From contig JAEUIQ010000069.1 in NCBI GenBank assembly GCA_016794985.1, forward strand, positions 1-64,000: a DNA stretch of 64,000 nt. Reading direction: 5' to 3'. The notes below the pieces were generated by a model. The model was not told the DNA's origin. It searched no databases and was given only the letters and a program-made list of their open reading frames with translations. Made by a program: the position numbers and the translations under genes. Shown one piece after another: positions 52,431 to 61,673 of the stretch (the stretch's first letter is position 1; each line of letters begins with the position of its first letter). Source of the DNA: Planctomycetaceae bacterium. Its GTDB lineage: Bacteria; Planctomycetota; Planctomycetia; Pirellulales; Pirellulaceae.

Positions 52431-54424
52431 CGAAACTACCTGCGAATTTGAACGATCCATCGCTTCAGGTCCATCTGAAGAACATGGATATTCGCAGGAT
52501 CTCTACCGCCGAATTGTCGGATACCGGTTTTTATCAAGCGTTGCTAGCCACGGCTCCGCTGCAGACATTAGGCAGCATTTCCTCGACTTGGTCGTTGCAG
52601 CATCTGTCGCCTGCCACACCGAAAGCCGAATCCTATCGACGTTCCGAAGTCTCGACGCGCACTGAATCGACCACCAGCGATTCCCTCGATCGAGAAGTCG
52701 ATGAAGAAACGCCGCGCCGCCCGATCGCGACGGACTCGACGCGTTTAAATCAAGACTCGCGAAGTAACGTGCGAAATGTGGACGTGATCCCGAAGCTCGG
52801 AGCGAATCAAGAACTGAACTTGGGGGCTCCGATCGGTATCCGAGTGCAGGCCTTCACCGAAGCGGAATTGGAATCGAACGAAACCGCTTTGCTTTCGCGC
52901 CTGTTGGCTGGGCAGCGGAACGCGGAACCTGTTCAGGTCGACATTGACAAATTACTGGAAGTACCGGCAGTAACAGGCGAGTTAGAATCTCAGCAAGAAA
53001 CGCAAGCGCTTGTGGCGGCCCAGGTTACTCAACTTCCGCATTGGCCGCCCATAAAAGAGGCTTTCTTCCACGAGCCTGCGCAACTGGCGCCCGCTCTGGG
53101 GTCGGACGGGGTTCAATCGCAATCCACGGAGAGCACTGATTTTCTGTCGCCAGCGATTCGTAGCGAAGGGTTCCCAACCGCAGCAGAAGTGGTCCGCCGC
53201 GTTTTAGCCCAATCTGCCACGGGGAATGACGACACGACTGCTGGGAAAGTCATCGCATCGACCGAAGGATCTGTCAAATTGGATCGTGGACTTTGGGGGG
53301 CACCAATTTCGGAAGACGAGCAGACGAAGTTGGCGGTTTCGTTGGCCGGTCGTGTGGAGCGGCTAGTCACTCCCGATTCTCGAAAATGGAGCGAAGGCTT
53401 GTCTTCGAGCGATCGTGTCTTAGCAGAGGATAACTTGACGGCTGTTGATGTTGATTCGCTCGAAACAGTTGAAATCTCGTTCAAACCTGATGCGGGTGTC
53501 TTGCAACGGAGCGGTCGGCAAGGACCACGGGAACTTCGACGGGGATTGGGGCGCAGCGAAAATAATGAGTCGAGCATCGGTTCTCGTCCCGGCAGTCTCG
53601 ATTCGGTGCCGAACCTTTACCAACGGCCCGACAAATTCTCCAGCATTCGAGTGACGCCCGAATCGTCTCCAACGTTGTCATTGGACGAAATTCCGGTGTT
53701 GCCGAACGCTCAAAAGTTAGCGTTGGCTGCGGGGACTCGCCAAGACGGCACGACTACCGTTACGGGACCGACGGTACCGAACATTGCCTTGGAACTACCG
53801 GGCCAGCTTGATAACGTCACATCGGCATTTTTACGGGACCAAAGTTCAACCGCCAGTCATACGAACGTTGTCGCAGCGAACCCCGCATTGCCAGCGGCCG
53901 GGGCCGTCGCAATTCGCAGCGAAGGGGTTGCCCCGTCGGGCGAAATTGAAGCATCACTCCCAGTACCCAGCCGCCTGCTGAACCAAGTGAGTCAAGCCCT
54001 CAAGCAAGTTCCGGCGGGTGATTCGACGATGCGATTGCAGTTGAATCCCGTTGAACTTGGGCAATTGATGATTGAAATCTCGTTCCGCGATGGCGTCATG
54101 CACGGAAAATTGCGGGCCGAGCAAGCACCGACACTAAAGCTGTTGCAGGATGGGCTGGATGGATTGCGAAGTCGTTTGAACGAGCAAGGCATTGTGGTGC
54201 AAACTTTAGAAGTCGAGCTTGGCCAGCAAGGAGACTTTAGTCACGACCAACAACAGCAGCGTTCCTTCGGGCAATCGCAAGAGTTTGGACAAAAGCGACA
54301 TTCGAACGGTTACTTCTCCAACGACGGACCGCCTGCTCGGCGAACTGCCCCACAAGCTGAAACAGTGAGTCAACCTACCAATAGAAATCATGATGGCCGC
54401 TGGGCGGTCAATGTGATCGTATAA
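52427..54424 (+). CDS. fliK: Flagellar hook-length control protein FliK
   Basis: 665 residues. The first 500 are low in conserved motifs, rich in Ser, Thr, Glu and Gln, as in FliK, whose length sets hook length. The C-terminal domain (about 520-605) has 'MRLQLNPVELGQLMIEISFRDG' and 'LRSRLNEQGIVVQTLEVEL', the FlgK/FliK hook-control signature, which switches the export gate. The tail is Gln-rich. Start overlaps the preceding stop, so translation is coupled. FliK is longer than in E. coli (375 residues). Confidence 0.9.
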   Translation: MTKLPANLNDPSLQVHLKNMDIRRISTAELSDTGFYQALLATAPLQTLGSISSTWSLQHLSPATPKAESYRRSEVSTRTESTTSDSLDREVDEETPRRPIATDSTRLNQDSRSNVRNVDVIPKLGANQELNLGAPIGIRVQAFTEAELESNETALLSRLLAGQRNAEPVQVDIDKLLEVPAVTGELESQQETQALVAAQVTQLPHWPPIKEAFFHEPAQLAPALGSDGVQSQSTESTDFLSPAIRSEGFPTAAEVVRRVLAQSATGNDDTTAGKVIASTEGSVKLDRGLWGAPISEDEQTKLAVSLAGRVERLVTPDSRKWSEGLSSSDRVLAEDNLTAVDVDSLETVEISFKPDAGVLQRSGRQGPRELRRGLGRSENNESSIGSRPGSLDSVPNLYQRPDKFSSIRVTPESSPTLSLDEIPVLPNAQKLALAAGTRQDGTTTVTGPTVPNIALELPGQLDNVTSAFLRDQSSTASHTNVVAANPALPAAGAVAIRSEGVAPSGEIEASLPVPSRLLNQVSQALKQVPAGDSTMRLQLNPVELGQLMIEISFRDGVMHGKLRAEQAPTLKLLQDGLDGLRSRLNEQGIVVQTLEVELGQQGDFSHDQQQQRSFGQSQEFGQKRHSNGYFSNDGPPARRTAPQAETVSQPTNRNHDGRWAVNVIV

Positions 54425-54453
54425 ACCGGAGCCACGACAAAAAGGAATTTGTC

Positions 54454-54888
54454 ATGTCACGAGTCAATCTGCCCACCATCGCACCGCCAAATTCAACGCC
54501 AGCCAAGGCGACGTCGGTCAATGAACTTAGTTCCAACGATTTTCTCAAACTGCTTGTCGCGGAGCTGCAAAATCAAGATCCTTTGGCTCCCACCGACTCG
54601 GTCCAAATGCTGCAGCAGGTCAGCCAAATCCGCCAGATTACGTCGAACGATGCCATGACAGCGACCATGAATTCGGTCCAAGTCGGGCAGGATGTCGCCA
54701 CGGCCAGTCAATTGGTTGGTAAGCGAATCACAGCATTGGGCACGGACAACAAGGAAGTGGAAGGCGTGGTCAGTCGCGTCACTATTTCCGCCGCGAGTGC
54801 GAACAGTGGCCAAGCTCGTGAGATTCGATTGCACGTAGGCGACAAGCAGGTTGAGCTAAGCAAGATTCGCAGTATTTTGCCAGCTTAA
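54454..54888 (+). CDS. flgD: Hook-cap protein FlgD (short form)
   Basis: 144 residues. The N-terminal signature 'NDFLKLLVAELQNQDPLAPTDS' and 'QVSQIRQI' are typical of FlgD, which caps the growing hook. It is shorter than E. coli FlgD (231 residues) and keeps only a small beta-strand C-terminus, so the usual Tudor/FN3-like domains are missing or reduced. It lies between fliK and flgE on the same strand, as in many clusters. Confidence 0.9.
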   Translation: MSRVNLPTIAPPNSTPAKATSVNELSSNDFLKLLVAELQNQDPLAPTDSVQMLQQVSQIRQITSNDAMTATMNSVQVGQDVATASQLVGKRITALGTDNKEVEGVVSRVTISAASANSGQAREIRLHVGDKQVELSKIRSILPA

Positions 54889-54962
54889 CCCGTTGAGTTC
54901 ATTCCGCGTCTCTTTCCCTTTTCCTCTTCTCCGCCTTTTCGTAACAACATGAGGTCGTCACC

Positions 54963-57413
54963 ATGGGCCTAGCTTCAGCCATGACCACGGCGCTGTCCGG
55001 CTTGACTGCCGCAGAAGCCAAAATTGATGTGTTGGGTAACAACTTAGCAAACTCGCAAACCGTGGGTTTCAAAGAATCGGATGTGGTCTATTCGACCCAA
55101 TTTTTTCAGACGCTCAGCATGGGGTCTGCTCCCAATGACAATAATGGCGGCATCAACCCGCGTCAGTTTGGTTTGGGGACCAAAGTGGCGGGCATTTCGA
55201 CCTACCACACTCAAGGCACGATCACGCTGAGCAACAGCCCCACGAACTTGGCCATCCAAGGCGATGGCATGTTTGTAATTGAGGGCGTGGGAAATGAACA
55301 ACTGTACACTCGCGCTGGTGTGTTTAGCACCAACGCAAACAATGAATTGGTGACACCAAACGGCAACCGCTTGTTGGGATATGTGGTTGACGAAGAATTC
55401 AACTTGCAAACGAACGGCCTGCGTCCGTTGACGGTGCCGATGGGGATGTCGGCAGTTGCGCAAGCGACGACCGAAGTTCGTTTGGAAGGGGGACTACCGC
55501 CGAATGGGACCTTTGCAACGTTGGCCAACGTCGTGCAAAGCCAACCGATGAGCGTTTCGTATATTCCGCAGGCCACCAATCAAAGTTTGGCCGGCTTAGT
55601 TAGCAGCGCGCCTTCCGTAGCGTCCGCCGGTGTGAACCATACCCAAGGTGGTGGTAGCCATCCGGAAGGGGTGACGTACGGCTATCGTTTTGTTTTCGTC
55701 GATTCATCGGGCAGCGAAAGCACCGTTTCTTCGGCGGTGGAAGTTACAACACCCGCTGGAAACTCGCTTGCTGACAATGTGATCCAAATCAATAGCTTGC
55801 CAGCGCAGCCGGCAAACTATGAATTTATGCGGGTCTATCGTACGGCGGCAGGCGGAAGTGAGTATTTTCGCTTGGCGGATTTAGCGCCCGGAGCAACGAC
55901 GTTTACCGATAACAACTCTACGGCGTTATCTTCCACGGTGCTGAATCAAGATACACTTTCCGGTGGCTACATGTATCGAGTTACCTACTCGGTGGCCGGT
56001 GAACCGGAAACTCGTCCCTCCGCCGTTATCGGGCCGATCAGTGTCACGAATGGGCGGATTCAATTGGATGATCTGCCCACCCCCCCCGTGCCCGGCGTGG
56101 GAGATCGTTTTCCAGCCTACGACACCGTCAACATCTATCGCAGTTCACCCAGCGACCCCGACACGTTTTTCCTAGTACATTCGGGGCTCGCAGGACAGTC
56201 GTTTACCGACAACCGCTTGGAGGAGGAAATCTCGGACCTCGATAATCCGGCCAATCGGAAGCTGAACATGGACGGGCCGCCGATCGATTCGGGAACGCTT
56301 CTATCCGAAGTTGTGGTTCGCGATGGCAATAACTATGTTGCGGCGTTCGAAATGGGCGAACTGTCTCTAACCATGCGGAAGGGTGGGGATGCTGGCAAGT
56401 CGTACAACCGCACGATGGAAATCAATTCTGGGACCCGCGTTAGCGACCTGATGTTGTTTATGGAACAGGCGGCGGGCATCGTTCGCCCAAGCTCGACAAA
56501 CGGCATCCCGCAGTCGGAGAACAAGATCGCGGGCGAGAGTGGCATGATTTCGGCCGGTGTGAGTATTGTGGATGGTGCGATTCGAATTGTTTCCAACAAC
56601 GGTTCGATCAATGGCATTTCAATTCCGTCGACTGGTATGAAAGTGACGAACAACGACGGCATCTCGGAATTGGGATTGGTCTTTTCCAATTTGCAAAAAC
56701 CGAATGGAACCACGGCTGCCACGGAATTTGTGGCTTATGACTCATTGGGAATTCCACTTCAAGTACGCGTGTCGGTCGTGATGGAATCGCAAGATCGCAA
56801 TTCCACGGTCTACCGCTGGTACGCCGATTCGCCAGATAATGATCCGGCGAGTGGCGACAACACGCACGTAGGAACAGGCTTGATCGAATTGGACGGTGTC
56901 GGACGTTTGAAAAACGTGACGAACAATCAAGTGACGATCGGTCGCGCCAGCGTACCGGCTGATCATCCACTGACCTTCGAGCTCAACTGGGAGATCATCA
57001 GTGGTTTGGCAGCGGACCAAGCGGTCGTGACCGCCGCCAGTCAAGACGGAGCGGGGGCAGGAACGCTAACGAGTTTCACGATCAATCGTGATGGCTCGAT
57101 TACCGGTGTGTTCTCGAACGGAAGCTCGCGACCCCTCGGTCAAGTCATGCTGGCGGTCTTCTCCAACCAAGAAGGCTTGTTGCAACGCGGTGAGAACTTG
57201 TATGGCCATGGTGTCAATGCTGGTCTCGCTTTGCGGCGACCTGGTGATGGAAGCGGTGGCGAGTTGATCTCAGGAGCCCTCGAACTATCCAACGTGGATA
57301 TCGGCCGAAACTTAATTGATTTGGGGTTGGCTTCGACCTTGTATCGAGGAAACTCGCGGGTGATCTCTACGACCCAGCAGCTTCTTGACGAGTTGTTGAA
57401 CCTGAGACGTTAA
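54963..57413 (+). CDS. flgE: Flagellar hook protein FlgE with repeat insertion
   Basis: 816 residues, about twice E. coli FlgE (402). N-terminal rod/hook signature 'LTAAEAKIDVLGNNLANSQTVGFK', 'NLAIQGDGMFVIEG', and C-terminal 'LELSNVDIGRNLIDL...YRGNSRVI' match FlgE. The extra length is mostly residues 236-427, holding two related segments (about 236-323, 334-427) with 'YxYRxxxS.G.ES', 'VxVYR' and 'TDN' motifs, resembling fibronectin III-like domains. They should form surface domains on the hook. It is preceded by flgD and followed by flbD. Confidence 0.92.
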   Translation: MGLASAMTTALSGLTAAEAKIDVLGNNLANSQTVGFKESDVVYSTQFFQTLSMGSAPNDNNGGINPRQFGLGTKVAGISTYHTQGTITLSNSPTNLAIQGDGMFVIEGVGNEQLYTRAGVFSTNANNELVTPNGNRLLGYVVDEEFNLQTNGLRPLTVPMGMSAVAQATTEVRLEGGLPPNGTFATLANVVQSQPMSVSYIPQATNQSLAGLVSSAPSVASAGVNHTQGGGSHPEGVTYGYRFVFVDSSGSESTVSSAVEVTTPAGNSLADNVIQINSLPAQPANYEFMRVYRTAAGGSEYFRLADLAPGATTFTDNNSTALSSTVLNQDTLSGGYMYRVTYSVAGEPETRPSAVIGPISVTNGRIQLDDLPTPPVPGVGDRFPAYDTVNIYRSSPSDPDTFFLVHSGLAGQSFTDNRLEEEISDLDNPANRKLNMDGPPIDSGTLLSEVVVRDGNNYVAAFEMGELSLTMRKGGDAGKSYNRTMEINSGTRVSDLMLFMEQAAGIVRPSSTNGIPQSENKIAGESGMISAGVSIVDGAIRIVSNNGSINGISIPSTGMKVTNNDGISELGLVFSNLQKPNGTTAATEFVAYDSLGIPLQVRVSVVMESQDRNSTVYRWYADSPDNDPASGDNTHVGTGLIELDGVGRLKNVTNNQVTIGRASVPADHPLTFELNWEIISGLAADQAVVTAASQDGAGAGTLTSFTINRDGSITGVFSNGSSRPLGQVMLAVFSNQEGLLQRGENLYGHGVNAGLALRRPGDGSGGELISGALELSNVDIGRNLIDLGLASTLYRGNSRVISTTQQLLDELLNLRR

Positions 57414-57692
57414 TCATGCAGGTCAAAACGTAATGACGTTCCCAAAGTAGCACGCGCACTTGGAGTGACTGCGGTCAGATCGAGTCAGAGACTGCGATTG
57501 GCGGGTTTCTGCACTTGGAATGTGCCTACGACCGTCCGCTGTTGAACGGACTTGGGTTCAACCGTCATTGATGGACTGCGCAGAATCTGTCGGTTGGCGC
57601 GATTTTACGGTCAATTTGTCGCGTGATTCAGACGATAACTCAAGCAGGGTGCGTGAGTCTGCTAGGACAGGTCTGTGTCAGGAGTCGGTGTA

Positions 57693-57920
57693 TTGATTCG
57701 CTTGACCAAACTTGATGGGACGCCAATTGTTCTTAACGCCGACTTGATTCGATATGTCGAACAGTTGCCCGACACTTACATCACCTTGACCAGTGGCGAT
57801 CGGATGATTGTCCGGGAAACGATGGAGCAAGTGATGGACTTGGCGATCACCTACCAACAGCAAAAACAACTCCTGCCAAAAAACTTGCGTTTCTTGCATT
57901 CCCGCGAAATCCCGAGTTGA
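57693..57920 (+). CDS. flbD: FlbD/SwrD-family flagellar protein
   Basis: 75 residues of the small FlbD/SwrD family: 'IRLTKLDGTPIVLNADLI' and 'TYITLTSGDRMIVRETMEQV'. SwrD affects stator power in Bacillus. TTG at 57693 gives the canonical start MIRLTKLDG with AGGAG 9 bases upstream; a GTG at 57675 is the alternative. It sits 41 bases before motA, fitting a stator link. Confidence 0.85.
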   Translation: MIRLTKLDGTPIVLNADLIRYVEQLPDTYITLTSGDRMIVRETMEQVMDLAITYQQQKQLLPKNLRFLHSREIPS

Positions 57921-57961
57921 GTTGCCAAACTTTATGAGCCAAAAAGCATAAGGGACATCTC

Positions 57962-58729
57962 ATGGATATCGCCACAATCATTGGTTTAGTGCTCGTTGCA
58001 GTTCTGCTAGTTTTGTCCATCATCATGGGTGGCGGTACATTTAGTAGCTTCTATGATACTCCGTCATTGATGGTGGTGATTGGAGGGGCTATCGCGGCGA
58101 CCATGATCTCCTTCCCGCTTAAAGACTTCTTTGGGATTTTCAAAGTCGTATTGAAGGTGTTCCTCAACAAAGCTGAGAACGTCACTAAGATTATCGAGCA
58201 AATCGTCTCGCTCGCGGAAGTGGCGAGAAAAGATGGGTTGTTGGCTTTGGAATCGAAATTGGCCGACATCGACCACAAGTTCATTAAACTCGGGATTCAA
58301 ATGGCGGTGGATGGATCGCCTCCGGAAGTGATCGAGGACATCATGCGGACCGAGCTTGATGCGTCGGCGGTTCGACATTCGCAAGGCAAGGGCTTGATGG
58401 ATACGGTGGGGCGTTATGCTCCGGCGTACGGCATGATCGGGACGCTGATGGGGCTAATCATGATGTTGGCGAACATGTCGGACCCGTCCAGTATTGGTAA
58501 GGGTATGGCGGTGGCGTTGATTACGACGCTTTATGGGGCCATCGTTTCCAATGCCATGTGCCTGCCATTTGCGGACAAGTTGAACTTGTTGAACAAAAAA
58601 GAGCTTACCGCCATGGAGATTATTATTCGTGGCATCATGGCCATTCAGGCTGGCGAGAACCCGCGTGTTATTCGCCAAAAGCTCAATTCCTTCTTGGCCC
58701 CGAAGGCTCGACCCAAGGAAGATAAATAG
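57962..58729 (+). CDS. motA: Flagellar motor stator protein MotA
   Basis: 255 residues with four membrane segments, two at the start (about 5-22 and 33-50) and two at about 155-210, and a cytoplasmic loop with 'ARKDGLLALE', the charged Arg and Glu that interact with FliG in model systems, both kept. MotA and MotB form the ion-driven stator. motB starts 3 bases downstream. Confidence 0.96.
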   Translation: MDIATIIGLVLVAVLLVLSIIMGGGTFSSFYDTPSLMVVIGGAIAATMISFPLKDFFGIFKVVLKVFLNKAENVTKIIEQIVSLAEVARKDGLLALESKLADIDHKFIKLGIQMAVDGSPPEVIEDIMRTELDASAVRHSQGKGLMDTVGRYAPAYGMIGTLMGLIMMLANMSDPSSIGKGMAVALITTLYGAIVSNAMCLPFADKLNLLNKKELTAMEIIIRGIMAIQAGENPRVIRQKLNSFLAPKARPKEDK

Positions 58730-58732
58730 TCC

Positions 58733-59494
58733 GTGGCACACCAAGAAGATCCACCACCAGCAGTACCTGAATGGGTCGTGACCTTTGGCGACATGATGTC
58801 GCTGCTGTTGACGTTCTTTATCATGTTGGTTTCAATGAGTGAAATCAAATCAGAAGAGAAGTATCAAGCCTTGGTTGAATCGATCAAAAAGCAACTTGGT
58901 CACACGACGAGCATGGAGAGTATTACCCCAGGACCGACCAAGCCCAGCAATTCGATGGTCCAACAGGTCGCAAACTTGGCTCGTGCGAAACGGCAAGACT
59001 TGATGCGTGGTGGTCAGAAAGTGGAAGCTCCCACTGGGGAAAGCAGCACGGTCCAAATCGTTCGCCCTGGGACGCGGACCGTCATTGGGACCAGTGTCTT
59101 CTTTGCGGATTTCGAAACGGAACTTCGGGCCGCGGAAAAACAAAAGTTGGCCGAGTTGGTTCCCAAGATCATTGGAAAGCCCCAGAAAATCGAACTGCGC
59201 GGTCACGCCAGTCGCCGACCTTTGCCGCCGGGCACGCCCTTTCAAGATCATTACGATCTGGCATTTCAACGCGCTCGCTATGTTCGAGAATATCTGGTCA
59301 ATGAGCTTAAAGTCGAACCGAATCGCCTCAGGATCATTTCAGCAGGGGCCGACGAACTGATGCACGCGGGTATCGACCCGGAAAAGTTGAAACTCAACTC
59401 GCGAGTCGAAGTCTTTCTGTTGGACGAACTCACGGAAACCCTGTCCGGTTCGGAAGAGGACCGCCAAGAGCAACTGTTGAACCTACCACAATAG
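58733..59494 (+). CDS. motB: Flagellar motor stator protein MotB
   Basis: 253 residues starting with GTG. A short cytoplasmic tail leads to a membrane helix with the ion-binding Asp20 ('FGDMMSLLLTFFIMLVSMSEI'), then a plug region and an OmpA-like domain ('IELRGHAS', 'LAFQRARYVREYLV') that anchors to peptidoglycan. The membrane segment resembles PomB of Na+-driven stators. Co-transcribed with motA. Confidence 0.95.
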   Translation: MAHQEDPPPAVPEWVVTFGDMMSLLLTFFIMLVSMSEIKSEEKYQALVESIKKQLGHTTSMESITPGPTKPSNSMVQQVANLARAKRQDLMRGGQKVEAPTGESSTVQIVRPGTRTVIGTSVFFADFETELRAAEKQKLAELVPKIIGKPQKIELRGHASRRPLPPGTPFQDHYDLAFQRARYVREYLVNELKVEPNRLRIISAGADELMHAGIDPEKLKLNSRVEVFLLDELTETLSGSEEDRQEQLLNLPQ

Positions 59495-59789
59495 CCAAGG
59501 CCCGGGCACAAATGACATCTCGTCCCTACCGGGACGCCGCAATTTCTCGAATGCGACCGCTACCGACGTTTCGTCACTGAGGGGACGAGACTGCCTGTCG
59601 TCGGACAGCGAGGAACCGAACGGGAGCGAAACGATACTGCACAATCGTTCGAATCATTACAACCAGCCCACTAGATCAAGCTAAACTAGCGGACCACATG
59701 CCCCGCGGCTGTTTCTCGATGCTAGATTTTCGGGACCGCGACGATTCCGTTCGCTTTTGTTGTTCGGCCTATCCTCGAGGGCGCACGCC

Positions 59790-60356
59790 ATGTCCAAGAA
59801 AGATACCAAGCCTGCTGCCCCAGAAGCTGCAGCACCCAAGTCCGGCCCCGGAATGATGGGCAAAATCATTGGAGCCGTGATCATCGGTGTCATTGTGCTC
59901 GTTCAAGCCGGTGTCGTCTACTTTCTATTGCCCAACCCCGACGCGATTGCCAACCGCGTTCGAGATGAAGTCAAGAAAGAACTGGATAGTGCCAAAGAAG
60001 CCACGCCCGATGTTGCGGAAGCTGAGCAGCCGACCGAACAGGCGGAGGTCGAACTGGGCACGTTCAACCTGGCAATCCATCAACCCAGTTCCAATACGAC
60101 TCTGAATCTGACTTGTCGCGTCATGGGTACGATCGATAAGGCCCAGCAGCCAGAGTTCACCACTCTCATGGAAAACAACAAAAACCGACTCCGCGAGCGG
60201 ATTATTATCGAGTTTCGCAGCGCCGAGCTCGATGAATTGACCGACCCGGGTTTGGGCTTGCTAAAACGGCGAATTTTAGAGAAAAGCAATCAGTTGCTGG
60301 GCAAACCACTGTTGAAGTCCGTAATGTTCCCCGAGTACAACTACTATCAGCAGTAG
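59790..60356 (+). CDS. fliL: Flagellar basal-body-associated protein FliL
   Basis: About 188 residues with a Lys/Pro/Ala-rich cytoplasmic N-terminus, one membrane helix (about 22-45) and a periplasmic domain with 'VELGTFNLAI' and 'LTCRVMGTI', the FliL signature. FliL surrounds the stator and supports its activity. ATG at 59790 has GAGGG 8 bases upstream, which is preferred to the ATG at 59757. The 295 bases between motB and fliL hold no gene I can support. Confidence 0.9.
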   Translation: MSKKDTKPAAPEAAAPKSGPGMMGKIIGAVIIGVIVLVQAGVVYFLLPNPDAIANRVRDEVKKELDSAKEATPDVAEAEQPTEQAEVELGTFNLAIHQPSSNTTLNLTCRVMGTIDKAQQPEFTTLMENNKNRLRERIIIEFRSAELDELTDPGLGLLKRRILEKSNQLLGKPLLKSVMFPEYNYYQQ

Positions 60357-60401
60357 GATCCTGGACATCACGTCGGTCCGCGTTTGAATTTGGAATCAGT
60401 C

Positions 60402-60860
60402 ATGGATGACACGCCCGAACCAAAGTCTGTTAAGAGCGATGCGACCCGACACGGCAGCACCCCCCCGCCCATGACGGTTGGCGATGATATCCAAGTCCTC
60501 TTGGAGCAAGCCGAGCGAGCGATTTCGTCGATTAATGAACCGGCCCAGTCCAAGGCGACTGGCATTCGTCCCTTTCAGCTAGCAGAACTTGCGGGCACGC
60601 CGCCTTCCCCAGACAAGGCTTCGTTGTCCTTGCTGCGCGATGTCGAGCTTGAACTGAAGATCGAACTCGGTCGTTCCCGCATGGCCATCGAAGACCTAAT
60701 GAAGCTGAAAAAGGGATCGGTGGTTCCGCTCGACAAAATGGCCGGCGACCCGGTCGATGTCTTCGTCAATGGTCGTTTGGTTGCCCGCGGTGAAGTTTTA
60801 GTGTTTAACGACAACTTTTGCGTGCGTGTTGCGGAACTTGTCTCGGGTGATCAAAGTTAG
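60402..60860 (+). CDS. fliN: Flagellar switch protein FliN
   Basis: 152 residues. After a variable N-terminus, the C-terminal SpoA domain reads 'LLRDVELELKIELGRSRMAIEDLMKLKKGSVVPLDKMAGDPVDVFVNGRLVARGEVLVF', the FliN signature. FliN forms the lower C-ring. fliM, usually between fliL and fliN, is absent. The cluster ends here; the next gene is on the other strand. Confidence 0.95.
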   Translation: MDDTPEPKSVKSDATRHGSTPPPMTVGDDIQVLLEQAERAISSINEPAQSKATGIRPFQLAELAGTPPSPDKASLSLLRDVELELKIELGRSRMAIEDLMKLKKGSVVPLDKMAGDPVDVFVNGRLVARGEVLVFNDNFCVRVAELVSGDQS

Positions 60861-60917
60861 GCCAACGCTCGCCCACTGTCCCGATTCGGCCAACCTTCTG
60901 TCTGCCCCTCCTGAGGA

Positions 60918-61673
60918 TCAGTTGGAGATAGCGCCAGGGGAAAGATGCGCGATCTGATTTAGTTCCAATAGTTGGCACTTCAATTGGGCGTTCTTGCTGT
61001 TGTTTGGGGCAGAGTGATCGTTGTTCACCGAGATCCGAACTTTGCTGATCGAGGTGTTGTAGATGGATCTCGGGCGAACGAAGTAATTGGGCTCGCCGGT
61101 CAACAATCGCGACAACAGCAACGCAATGAATTCGCCATGAGAGACGATCAAGACCCGTTCCGGATTGGTTGAAGTCGGTTCACTACCAAGACGCTGTTGA
61201 GTATCCAGTGCCATGTTTTCCAGGGCCAGCTTCACGCGGTCCGCCCGCGGGATTGCTGCTTCCATGGTCTCGAATTCCGTGAGCGAATTCCAACCGCCAG
61301 CGAGCCACGCCGCGGGCGGATTGGCCCAAGGAAAATGTTGCCGAACTTCTTCGACCGTCATCCCGGACTCCGCCCGTCGAGGATGTGGGGCATAGCCTGA
61401 AAAACAGCCACCAACTTCAAATAACTCGGTCCAAATCTGAAAGCCACGGTAAGCGGGTTGGGCGGCATGATGGAACGGAGCGGCTGTTTCCAACGCCCGC
61501 CGAAAGGCACTGACAAAACGCTGGGCAAACGGCCCCGAGTCGTGCAAATGCCGACCGACCGCTTCTGCCTGCCAATGCCCGAGTGACGTAAGAGGCGGAT
61601 CTGGTTGACGTTGCGATTCGGGATTCGCATTGTTTTGCGATTGCGCGTGACGTACCAACCAAATATCAATCAT
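60918..61673 (-). CDS. Histidine phosphatase family protein
   Basis: 251 residues of the phosphoglycerate-mutase-like superfamily. The catalytic 'LVRHAQS' (RH motif) is near residue 8, 'RRALETA' follows, and the second His is in 'VLIVSHGEF'. All key residues are kept, so it should be a phosphatase or mutase; the substrate is unknown. ATG at 61673 has GAGGA 6 bases upstream; it overlaps the YhaN-like stop (61666) by 8 bases, so the two are translationally coupled. Confidence 0.85.
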   Translation of the reverse strand: MIDIWLVRHAQSQNNANPESQRQPDPPLTSLGHWQAEAVGRHLHDSGPFAQRFVSAFRRALETAAPFHHAAQPAYRGFQIWTELFEVGGCFSGYAPHPRRAESGMTVEEVRQHFPWANPPAAWLAGGWNSLTEFETMEAAIPRADRVKLALENMALDTQQRLGSEPTSTNPERVLIVSHGEFIALLLSRLLTGEPNYFVRPRSIYNTSISKVRISVNNDHSAPNNSKNAQLKCQLLELNQIAHLSPGAISN

